Below, piece after piece: positions 1 to 4,850 of a stretch of 7,854 nt of DNA (positions within the stretch are counted from its first letter, which is position 1; each line of letters opens with the position of its first letter). The stretch spans positions 1-7,854 of the forward strand of contig ONPE01000079.1 of NCBI GenBank assembly GCA_900319615.1, given 5' to 3'. This stretch comes from an uncultured Eubacteriales bacterium (GTDB lineage: Bacteria; Bacillota; Clostridia; Oscillospirales; Acutalibacteraceae). The notes under the pieces are model-generated. The model was not told the origin of the DNA, did not search any database, and was given only the letters and a program-made list of their open reading frames with translations. The translations under genes were made by a program, and so were the position numbers.

Positions 1-42
1 TTTTCAGAAAGGTATTTATCACGGCGCTTGGAGGGCTAATGG

Positions 43-70
43 AGAACGGAAAACGGAGAACGGTGAACGG
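43..70. repeat. Four-unit 7-bp tandem repeat (RRAACGG-like)
   Basis: Four contiguous heptamers are visible: AGAACGG, AAAACGG, AGAACGG and TGAACGG. The last four bases (ACGG) are invariant and the first three vary. The array lies in a non-coding stretch and its function is unknown. A second array with the same unit length and copy number but a different sequence lies at 520-547. Confidence 0.75.
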
Positions 71-77
71 TGGTGGG

Positions 78-94
78 AAAGCCTGACGGCTTTT
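78..94 (+). terminator. Possible weak terminator hairpin
   Basis: AAAGCC (78-83) and GGCTTT (88-93) can pair as a 6-bp stem with a TGAC loop, ending in a run of four T. The stem is short and the T run is brief. It may terminate a plus-strand gene lying to the left of the window, or it may be chance. Confidence 0.25.
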
Positions 95-178
95 GGATTA
101 TAATAACTGTATTATGGCAACATCGTTCTCGACTCTTTTTTGAATGGTATTTTCGATGGCTTTTCTGCCAAACGAGTC

Positions 179-337
179 AGTGAGAGTGGTAGGGTACGAC
201 ATTTGGACACGCGTGTCCGACGTACCGTTACCTATCCGATTAATCTGTTTCAAATGCGAAGCAACTGCGACCTATCGCTTCGCGAATGACGCTGTGAGTC
301 CGGTACGTCATAAATGCCGTACCCTACAACTCTCTGT
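179..337. repeat. MITE-like palindromic element
   Basis: Terminal inverted repeats run 179-204 and 312-337, matching at 22 of 26 positions, with a core GTAGGGTACGRCATTT. Inside them a perfect 9-bp inverted pair (GACGTACCG at 219-227 with CGGTACGTC at 301-309) continues the same large stem. The left arm alone carries an extra perfect 14-bp palindrome, GGACACGCGTGTCC (205-218); the right arm has only two bases there. The centre holds a further hairpin, GCGAAGC (256-262) with GCTTCGC (277-283). No transposase is encoded, so this resembles a non-autonomous mobile or structured intergenic repeat. Confidence 0.65.
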
Positions 338-367
338 TTGACGTTTTCGAGTGAACCGTATGAACTA

Positions 368-430
368 TATCCAAAAGCAGTGATCTATCTCACTTCGGAC
401 GACATCAAACGGAACTGTATGGCATACTAA
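368..430 (+). repeat. Diverged 63-bp direct repeat, copy 1 (possible gene-tail remnant)
   Basis: This copy matches 558-620 at 51 of 63 positions without gaps. In the shared frame it reads YPKAVIYLTSDDIKRNCMAY and ends in TAA at 428-430, at exactly the same place as copy 2. Six of the twelve differences fall at third codon positions, which is mild evidence that the ancestor was coding. No start codon with a ribosome binding site precedes it. I do not recognise the peptide. Confidence 0.55.
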
Positions 431-437
431 AAAACAG

Positions 438-515
438 GTGAGGGGGTCTCCCCCGTGGGGGAGGTGTCGCGAAGCGACAGAGGGGTGCCGTCTCCGGCTG
501 AGGAAGAGCCCTCCA
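438..515. repeat. Hairpin-rich intergenic element
   Basis: Two consecutive perfect hairpins are visible: CTCCCCC (448-454) with GGGGGAG (457-463) around a 2-base gap, and TGTCGC (465-470) with GCGACA (474-479) around GAA. The following GC-rich stretch to about 515 (GGGGTGCC, CCGGCTGAGG, GAGCCCTCC) looks like the remainder of the same unit. The style resembles short palindromic intergenic repeats of gut Clostridia. The outer limits are approximate because no clear terminal repeats could be fixed. Confidence 0.5.
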
Positions 516-519
516 TCAA

Positions 520-547
520 TTCCTAACTCCTAACTCCTAATTCCTAA
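520..547. repeat. Four-unit 7-bp tandem repeat (YTCCTAA)
   Basis: Four contiguous heptamers are present: TTCCTAA, CTCCTAA, CTCCTAA and TTCCTAA. Only the first base varies, and only between C and T. The array ends directly before copy 2 of the 63-bp repeat. Function is unknown. Unit length and copy number equal those of the array at 43-70. Confidence 0.75.
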
Positions 548-557
548 CTATTATAAA

Positions 558-620
558 TATCCCAACGCCGTGATCAATCTCACTTCTGACGATATCTGAC
601 AGAACAGTATGGTGTACTAA
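558..620 (+). repeat. Diverged 63-bp direct repeat, copy 2 (interrupted by an in-frame stop)
   Basis: In the frame shared with copy 1 (368-430) this reads YPNAVINLTSDDI, then an in-frame TGA (597-599), then QNSMVY and TAA at 618-620. The in-frame stop shows that this copy is not a working gene end. It lies about 20 bases beyond the stop codon of the minus-strand membrane protein gene. It could be a degenerated duplicate of a gene 3' end or a non-coding repeat. Confidence 0.5.
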
Positions 621-639
621 AAGAGCGCGCGTGCCTCTT
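621..639 (-). terminator. Possible weak terminator of the leftward unit
   Basis: Read leftward, AAGAG (639-635) can pair with CTCTT (625-621) around a 9-base GC-rich loop, followed by TTAG. The stem overlaps the TAA stop codon (640-638) of the membrane protein gene. With five base pairs and a short U run it would be a weak terminator at best, but it is the only candidate at this gene end. Confidence 0.3.
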
Positions 640-1171
640 AGCCGAGGATGCGGGTTTTGATGTCGGCTTTGTCGAAGGCGGCTGCTATCAGGAAGAAGAT
701 CACCGCCGACGCGACTGCCTGGATCGCGTTCTCGGGCATCTTCCAAAGCGAGACTACTACTGCCGAGCCGAGGCTGTCGCCCGCGAGCAGCTGGCGAATC
801 AGCTTCGAGAGCGAGTAGCCGATAACCGTCACCAGTCCCGAGGGTATCGTCATCAGCATATTGCGCTTTGTGAGCAGCTTGTCGCCCTTGGAGCTGAAGA
901 AGAGGCTGTTCAGCGCCTTTATTATCACGGTGTAGATCAGGGTCTCGGGGTAGACAAGCAGGTCGGCGATGCCTCCGCCGATGGCGGAAGCCGCGAGAGC
1001 GTATGGCGTGGGCAAAAAGCACGCCGTTAGATAGATCATCGCGTCGCCGAGGTGGACGTAGCCGCCGGTGGGCGTTTTGATCTGGATGAATGCGGTCATC
1101 ACCGCTATCATCGCCGAGAACATCGAGGCGATGACAATGCGTAAGGTGCGGTCTGAGTGTTTGGTGTTCAT
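638..1171 (-). CDS. ECF transporter S-component-like integral membrane protein
   Basis: A 177-residue, strongly hydrophobic protein. Apparent membrane segments lie near residues 10-30, 42-62, 63-73, 78-92, 105-127 and 148-166, giving about five or six spans, as expected for substrate-binding (S) components of energy-coupling factor importers. The motif GYVHLGDA (residues 37-44) after the first span is typical of the family that includes riboflavin-type S components and the Firmicutes group I recall as TIGR04002. Such proteins capture a vitamin or other micronutrient in the membrane and work with a shared EcfAAT energising module, which is not encoded here. The substrate cannot be read from the sequence. 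The start is well set by a long Shine-Dalgarno match, TAAAGGAGGT (1188-1179), 7 bases before ATG. The gene follows cysK on the same strand after about 105 bases. No clear promoter of its own is visible, so it may depend on read-through past the cysK terminator. Confidence 0.85.
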   Translation of the reverse strand: MNTKHSDRTLRIVIASMFSAMIAVMTAFIQIKTPTGGYVHLGDAMIYLTACFLPTPYALAASAIGGGIADLLVYPETLIYTVIIKALNSLFFSSKGDKLLTKRNMLMTIPSGLVTVIGYSLSKLIRQLLAGDSLGSAVVVSLWKMPENAIQAVASAVIFFLIAAAFDKADIKTRILG

Positions 1172-1233
1172 TTCATATACCTCCTTTAAGGCAATACCGC
1201 AGGGTTCGGATGTACGAATCGTGCGGCGCCGCC

Positions 1234-1268
1234 TAAATAAATACGGCTCCGGTTTTACCCGAAGCCGT
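1234..1268 (-). terminator. Intrinsic terminator after cysK
   Basis: On the minus strand ACGGCTTCGG (1268-1259) pairs with CCGGAGCCGT (1252-1243) to give a 10-bp stem with one wobble pair and a GTAAAA loop. It is followed by ATTTATTT (1242-1235). It starts 8 bases after the cysK stop codon. The interrupted T run suggests partial termination, which would allow some read-through into the membrane protein gene. Confidence 0.75.
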
Positions 1269-1276
1269 CTGTGTCG

Positions 1277-2209
1277 TCAGTCTTGGAACAGCGGAGTCGA
1301 CAGATAGCGGTCGCCCGTATCCGGCAGGAGGACGACGATGTTCTTGCCTGCATTCTCGGGGCGTTTCGCGAGCTCTATAGCCGCGTGCACAGCCGCGCCT
1401 GCCGAGATACCTACAAGCACGCCCTCGGATCTGCCGATCAGCCTGCCTGCTTCAAAGGCGTCGTCGTTCTCTACGGCGATGACCTCGTCATACACCTCTG
1501 TGTCGAGAACATCCGGCACAAAGCCTGCGCCGATGCCCTGTATCTTGTGCGCGCCTGCGGTGCCCTTGGAGAGCACGGGGGATGATGCAGGCTCCACCGC
1601 AACTACCTTTACTTCGGGATTTTTGGTTTTCAGATATTTGCCTACGCCGGTGATCGTGCCGCCGGTGCCGACGCCTGCTACAAAGATATCCACCTGACCG
1701 TCGGTGTCCTCATAGATCTCGGGGCCGGTCGTCGCAAAGTGCGCCGCGGGGTTGGCGGGATTCACGAACTGGCCGGGGATGAACCCTCCCTCGATCTCGT
1801 CGGCGAGCTCCTGAGCCTTGGCGATGGCGCCCTTCATGCCCTTTGCTCCGTCGGTGAGCACGAGCTCGGCGCCGTATGCCTTCATCAGCTGACGGCGCTC
1901 CACGCTCATCGTCTCGGGCATCACGATGATGATGCGGTAGCCTCTGGCGGCTGCTACCGCCGCAAGACCTATGCCGGTGTTGCCGGAGGTGGGCTCGATG
2001 ATGACTGAGCCTTCCTTGAGCAGACCCTTTGCCTCTGCGTCGTCGATCATAGCCTTGGCGATGCGGTCTTTTACAGAGCCTGCCGGGTTGAAATACTCGA
2101 GCTTAGCGATGATCTTTGCGTTCAGCCCGAGGTTCTTTTCGATGTGCGAGAGCTCCAAAAGGGGAGTCTTTCCTATAAGCAGGTCGGCGGATCTATAGAT
2201 GTTTGACAT
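1277..2209 (-). CDS. cysK: Cysteine synthase A (O-acetylserine sulfhydrylase)
   Basis: A 310-residue cytosolic PLP enzyme that makes L-cysteine and acetate from O-acetyl-L-serine and sulfide, the last step of cysteine synthesis. The PLP lysine lies in PAGSVKDR (K47). The substrate-binding loop TSGNTG is at 74-79 and the phosphate-binding GTGGT at 181-185. MPETMSVERR (97-106) and KIQGIGAGFVP are typical of the CysK type rather than the CysM or cystathionine beta-synthase groups, and the length is full for the family. The ATG start has the Shine-Dalgarno AAGGAGA (2222-2216) 6 bases upstream. The gene is preceded by a leader of roughly 200 nt with its own promoter, a palindromic operator and a small ORF containing Cys codons. 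A hairpin terminator follows. No cysE (serine acetyltransferase) is present in the window. Confidence 0.96.
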   Translation of the reverse strand: MSNIYRSADLLIGKTPLLELSHIEKNLGLNAKIIAKLEYFNPAGSVKDRIAKAMIDDAEAKGLLKEGSVIIEPTSGNTGIGLAAVAAARGYRIIIVMPETMSVERRQLMKAYGAELVLTDGAKGMKGAIAKAQELADEIEGGFIPGQFVNPANPAAHFATTGPEIYEDTDGQVDIFVAGVGTGGTITGVGKYLKTKNPEVKVVAVEPASSPVLSKGTAGAHKIQGIGAGFVPDVLDTEVYDEVIAVENDDAFEAGRLIGRSEGVLVGISAGAAVHAAIELAKRPENAGKNIVVLLPDTGDRYLSTPLFQD

Positions 2210-2222
2210 AATGATTCTCCTT

Positions 2223-2251
2223 ATTATATAGTAATTGTTTTGATTTGTAAA
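2223..2251 (-). promoter_or_regulatory. Second promoter-like sequence immediately before cysK
   Basis: On the minus strand TTTACA (2251-2246), 17 bases, then TATAAT (2228-2223) make a near-consensus sigma-A promoter. The expected start, near 2216, would fall at the end of the cysK Shine-Dalgarno sequence. The transcript would be almost leaderless and would lose most of the ribosome binding site. The match may therefore be accidental in AT-rich DNA, or it may mark an alternative leaderless transcript that bypasses the leader. Confidence 0.3.
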
Positions 2252-2345
2252 GTTATTTGTAATGACGTTGTTCCTGTGAAAGAAATGTTGCCGTCCCCGT
2301 GAGGGATAGTGTTTTATCGGTCGGGCTTGTGATCGCCTGATGTTT

Positions 2346-2378
2346 TCAGCTTCGACATCGCTTGCACATTCGTTTCAT
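2346..2378 (-). CDS. Putative 10-codon leader peptide of cysK (MKRMCKRCRS)
   Basis: A very short ORF lies in the cysK leader about 37 nt after the predicted start point. It has a perfect GGAGGT Shine-Dalgarno (2390-2385), 6 bases before ATG, which is the ideal spacing. It encodes MKRMCKRCRS and ends at TGA (2348-2346). Two of ten codons are Cys (TGC, TGT) and five are basic (three CGA, AAA, AAG). The stop lies about 136 bases before the cysK ATG. Cys-containing upstream ORFs that sense cysteine supply through ribosome stalling or termination control are known in mycobacteria; a similar role here is inference. I see no classical tandem Cys codons and no clear terminator/antiterminator pair between it and cysK. 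Confidence 0.5.
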   Translation of the reverse strand: MKRMCKRCRS

Positions 2379-2398
2379 AATCTTACCTCCAATCACCC

Positions 2399-2419
2399 CA
2401 CCAATCAAGTAGGTTGGTG
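2399..2419. promoter_or_regulatory. Palindromic operator candidate at the cysK leader start point
   Basis: CACCAA (2399-2404) and TTGGTG (2414-2419) form a perfect 6-bp inverted repeat around a 9-base spacer. It covers about -4 to +17 of the predicted cysK leader transcript, a classic place for a repressor. Rrf2-family regulators such as CymR often control cysteine genes in Firmicutes, but no regulator is encoded here, so the binder is unknown. As RNA it could also form a 5'-end hairpin. Confidence 0.55.
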
Positions 2420-2421
2420 TT

Positions 2422-2450
2422 ATAATACCAGATAAATCCCGAAATGTCAA
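2422..2450 (-). promoter_or_regulatory. Sigma-A-type promoter of the cysK leader
   Basis: On the minus strand TTGACA (2450-2445) is a perfect -35, followed by 17 bases and TATTAT (2427-2422). The expected start is an A near 2415. This drives transcription leftward through the operator, the small leader ORF and cysK. Confidence 0.75.
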
Positions 2451-2556
2451 TACTTTTTTGAAAAAATATCCTCGGCAGTCTATCATATTAACCGTTATTA
2501 GTATGTTTTGAGCAGTTTAGAGGCGTTATGACAGCGTATATTTGGGCACCATTCAC

Positions 2557-2585
2557 TTGACAATGCACCGTAAAAGTGCTAAAAT
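2557..2585 (+). promoter_or_regulatory. Sigma-A-type promoter of the rimP-nusA-infB operon
   Basis: TTGACA (2557-2562), 17 bases, then TAAAAT (2580-2585) is a near-consensus vegetative promoter. The expected start is an A near 2592. It is divergent from the cysK promoter, with about 106 bases between the two -35 boxes and no obvious feature in that gap. It lies about 190 nt upstream of the rimP start codon. Confidence 0.8.
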
Positions 2586-2611
2586 AACCACAGTAAGATA
2601 CGGTATGATTG

Positions 2612-2649
2612 AAGAGTGGGTCTTGACGGACCCGCTCTTTGTTATTGTT
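2612..2649 (+). terminator. Leader terminator (attenuator) of the nusA operon
   Basis: AAGAGTGGGTC (2612-2622) pairs with GACCCGCTCTT (2629-2639): 11 bp with one G-T pair and a 6-base loop. It is followed by a T-rich tract broken by other bases, TGTTATTGTT (2640-2649). It begins about 20 nt after the predicted start point, so transcription must pass it to reach rimP. I see no competing antiterminator stem. In Bacillus subtilis the same operon is reported to be autoregulated by NusA-stimulated termination in its 5' leader without an antiterminator. The position and interrupted U-tract fit that model. Confidence 0.75.
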
Positions 2650-2721
2650 ATACTGATGCTTCGATAAATCTATAACATATTATTAAACGAAACATATCGC
2701 AAAAAATGCTAAAGTGTTTTG

Positions 2722-2765
2722 ACTGATATCAGTATTGTATACCGTATCGGCGATATTGACCGATA
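2722..2765 (+). promoter_or_regulatory. Palindrome and hairpin just before the rimP ribosome binding site
   Basis: ACTGATATCAGT (2722-2733) is a perfect 12-bp palindrome. Shortly after it, TATCGG (2745-2750) can pair with CCGATA (2760-2765) around a 9-base loop, ending 6 bases before the rimP Shine-Dalgarno AGGGAG (2772-2777). These could be a protein site and an RNA hairpin affecting rimP translation. No match to a known leader class is claimed. Confidence 0.35.
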
Positions 2766-2784
2766 ATGAACAGGGAGTGATAGC

Positions 2785-3264
2785 TTGGCTGACAGCAAAA
2801 AGAAAAACACGGTCGCCGTAGTCGAGGAGCTCGCCGCCCCCATCGCCGAGAGCCTCGGGCTGAGGATATGGGATGTGCGCTATCTCAAAGAGGGCTCGCA
2901 GTGGTATCTGCGTATCTTCATCGACAAAGACGGCGGCGTGGACATCAACGACTGTGAGAAGATGTCGCGCGCTATAGACGAGCCGCTCGACAAAGCCGAC
3001 CCCATCGAGGGCGAGTACATCCTCGAGGTCAGCTCACCGGGCGTCGAGCGCGAGCTGATAAAGCCCGAGCACTTCAAGAGCTTCATCGGCGCCGATATCA
3101 TGGTCAGGATGTTCCGCCCGATCGACGGCATCGGCAAGGACTTCAAGGGCGTGCTCACCGGCTATGACGACGGCGAGGTCACGATCACCGATCACAGCGG
3201 CGAGAACACCGTTACGATCAACAAAAAAGACGCGGCTTACATCAAGCTGGACGACTTTGACTGA
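2785..3264 (+). CDS. rimP: Ribosome maturation factor RimP
   Basis: A 159-residue cytosolic protein needed for maturation of the 30S ribosomal subunit. The N-terminal alpha/beta domain ends in the family hallmark EVSSPGVER (residues 81-89). The C-terminal SH3-like domain follows (about 95-158, with GVLTGYDDGEVTI and KKDAAYIKL). Length is normal for the family. The start is TTG at 2785: AGGGAG (2772-2777) lies 7 bases upstream and the next ATG codons are deep inside the protein. A weak start codon may keep expression low relative to the rest of the operon. The gene is the first of the operon, as usual in Firmicutes (ylxS in Bacillus). The gap to nusA is unusually long, about 220 bases, because a palindromic repeat occupies it. 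Confidence 0.95.
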   Translation: MADSKKKNTVAVVEELAAPIAESLGLRIWDVRYLKEGSQWYLRIFIDKDGGVDINDCEKMSRAIDEPLDKADPIEGEYILEVSSPGVERELIKPEHFKSFIGADIMVRMFRPIDGIGKDFKGVLTGYDDGEVTITDHSGENTVTINKKDAAYIKLDDFD

Positions 3265-3434
3265 TCAGCCTCCCTTTGGGAAAGGGAGGTGGGCGCGCTT
3301 GCGTGCCCGGAGGGATTGAAAAATTAAGCGAAGCGATCCACCTGTATTATCATGTTTCTCGCTTTGCTCGAGCAACTGATGCGATCCCTCAGTCATCCTC
3401 ACGGATGACAGCTCCCTTTACACAAGGGAGCCGA
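3265..3434. repeat. MITE-like palindromic element between rimP and nusA
   Basis: The ends are imperfect terminal inverted repeats (3265-3290 and 3410-3434, 20 matches with 5 mismatches and one gap), and each end is itself a hairpin. On the left CCTCCCTTT (3269-3277) pairs with AAAGGGAGG (3281-3289). On the right GCTCCCTT (3411-3418) pairs with AAGGGAGC (3424-3431). Inside are GGGCGCGC/GCGTGCCC (3291-3298/3301-3308), GTCATCC/GGATGAC (3392-3398/3403-3409) and the longer-range pair GAGGGAT/ATCCCTC (3310-3316/3384-3390). It starts directly after the rimP stop codon. No protein is encoded. It would be transcribed as a multi-hairpin RNA inside the operon. Confidence 0.7.
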
Positions 3435-3483
3435 AAGCAGTTTATAAATCCTATTTCATATACAGAAAGGAATGGTTGGAAAA

Positions 3484-4572
3484 ATGGCAAGCAATAAAGA
3501 ACTCTTCGAGGCGCTCAGACTCCTCGAGAAAGAGAAAGGTATACCTGCCGAGTACATGATAACTCAGATAAAGAAAGCTATCGTCACCGCCTGCAGGAAC
3601 CTCTACGGCGGCAACGAGAACGTAGAGATCAAGATGGACGCCGACAAGGGCACCTTCTCGGTCAAGCTGCTCAAGACCGTTGTCGATGAGGTAGAGGACG
3701 AGAACTTCGAGATCTCCCTCGAGGACGCTCTGGTCATCTCTAAACGCGCCGCGGTAGGCAAGGAGGTAGGCATACCGCTCGAGCCCAAGCAGTTCGGCCG
3801 CATAGCCGTGCAGACGGCACGCTCCGTCATCCGTCAGGGCATCCGCGACGGCGAGAAGGATCAGATGCTTGTCGAGTTCCAGTCAAAGGCTCAGGAGATC
3901 GCCACCGCCACCGTCGAGCGCGTCGACCCCGTCACCGGCAACGCGACTTTGAAGTTCGGCAACGCCGTCACCGTCCTGCCCCGCAGCGAGCAGATCGACA
4001 CCGACGTCCTGCGCGAGGGCGGCACCGTCAAGGTGTATGTAGCCGGCGTCAAGGAGACCGACCGCGGCCCGAGAGCGATAATCTCCCGTACCCATCCCGA
4101 TTTTGTCAAGCGCCTCTTTGAGAAGGAGATCCCCGAGATCTACGACGGCACCGTCGAGATCAAGTCCATCTCCCGCGAGGCCGGCTCCCGCACCAAGATG
4201 GCTGTCTTCTCCGAGGATCCCGAGGTGGACGCTGTAGGCGCGTGCATAGGCGCAAGGGGCGCCCGCGTCAACACCATCGTCGAGGAACTCGGCGGCGAGA
4301 AGATCGACATCGTGCTCTATGACGACGACCCCACCAAGTTCATCGCGGCGGCTCTCTCGCCTGCGAACGTCGTCAAGGTAGAGCTCGCCGAGGACGGCAC
4401 CAAGGCGTGCAAGGCGACCGTGCCGGACGGTCAGCTCTCGCTGGCTATCGGCAACAAGGGTCAGAACGTAAGGCTTGCAGCCAAGCTGACAGGCTATAAA
4501 ATAGATATCCGCCCCGAGTCAGGCTTCTGGGGTGAAGAAACAGACGACAAGGAAACTGAGGAAACTGATTAA
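3484..4572 (+). CDS. nusA: Transcription termination/antitermination factor NusA
   Basis: A 362-residue protein that binds RNA polymerase and nascent RNA and modulates pausing, intrinsic termination and antitermination. The N-terminal polymerase-binding domain covers about residues 1-125. It is followed by an S1 domain (about 134-200, beginning SKAQEIATATVERVDP), KH1 with the loop GARG (256-259) and KH2 with GNKG (323-326). A short acidic tail (ETDDKETEETD) ends it. The Escherichia coli C-terminal acidic repeats are missing, as normal in Firmicutes. I chose the ATG at 3484 (MASNKELFEAL): the in-frame ATG at 3472 directly abuts the GAAAGGA ribosome binding site (3465-3471) and would add four non-conserved residues. 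The 12-base spacing to 3484 is somewhat long, so 3472 remains possible. The short 14-base gap to ylxR supports cotranscription. Confidence 0.96.
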   Translation: MASNKELFEALRLLEKEKGIPAEYMITQIKKAIVTACRNLYGGNENVEIKMDADKGTFSVKLLKTVVDEVEDENFEISLEDALVISKRAAVGKEVGIPLEPKQFGRIAVQTARSVIRQGIRDGEKDQMLVEFQSKAQEIATATVERVDPVTGNATLKFGNAVTVLPRSEQIDTDVLREGGTVKVYVAGVKETDRGPRAIISRTHPDFVKRLFEKEIPEIYDGTVEIKSISREAGSRTKMAVFSEDPEVDAVGACIGARGARVNTIVEELGGEKIDIVLYDDDPTKFIAAALSPANVVKVELAEDGTKACKATVPDGQLSLAIGNKGQNVRLAAKLTGYKIDIRPESGFWGEETDDKETEETD

Positions 4573-4586
4573 TTAGGAGAATCTTT

Positions 4587-4850
4587 ATGGCTGAGCGAAA
4601 GATACCGCTTAGAAAGTGCATAGGCTGCGGCGAGATGAAAGACAAGCGCACGCTTGTACGCATCGTCCGCAACAAGGAGGGCGAGATATCCGTCGACCTC
4701 AAGGGCAAAAAGCCCGGCAGGGGCGCGTATATCTGCAGGGATATCGCCTGTCTTGACAAGGCGCAGAAGGCTCGCCGCCTCGAGCGCGCGTTCTCTGCGC
4801 AGATCGAGCCCGATATCTACGACGCTATGAGGAGAGAGCTCGGTGAGTAA
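4587..4850 (+). CDS. ylxR: YlxR family RNA-binding protein (DUF448)
   Basis: An 87-residue basic protein of the YlxR/DUF448 family. Hallmarks are PLRKCIGCGE (residues 7-16) and GRGAYICRD (44-52). Cysteines at 11, 14, 50 and 55 are placed so that they could bind a metal, though metal binding is an inference. The family fold suggests nucleic-acid binding, and it has been linked to nucleoid or RNase P-related regulation in some Firmicutes; its exact role is unsettled. The start is set by AGGAGA (4575-4580), 6 bases before ATG. It sits between nusA and ylxQ, the invariant Firmicutes position, and its last 8 bases overlap the next gene. Confidence 0.93.
   Translation: MAERKIPLRKCIGCGEMKDKRTLVRIVRNKEGEISVDLKGKKPGRGAYICRDIACLDKAQKARRLERAFSAQIEPDIYDAMRRELGE

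Noticed and set aside
144..341. 65-codon plus-strand open frame in the left intergenic region
   Set aside because: It lies almost entirely over the inverted-repeat element (179-337), has no ribosome binding site, and its peptide is a reading of palindromic DNA.
441..515. CRISPR-like array from closely spaced hairpins
   Set aside because: The hairpins differ from each other and there are no equal-length repeats with spacers.
1739..2008. Plus-strand open frames opposite cysK
   Set aside because: Antisense shadows of a clearly conserved gene, without ribosome binding sites.
2210..2415. T-box riboswitch or SAM riboswitch in the cysK leader
   Set aside because: The leader has no T-box GGTGG-type sequence with a terminator/antiterminator pair, and no recognisable SAM aptamer core. 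Only a weak TCCC/GGGA hairpin is seen (around 2295-2310).
3269..3289. Intrinsic terminator after rimP
   Set aside because: The 9-bp CCTCCCTTT/AAAGGGAGG hairpin is followed by GC-rich sequence rather than a T run; it is better explained as the end of the palindromic element.
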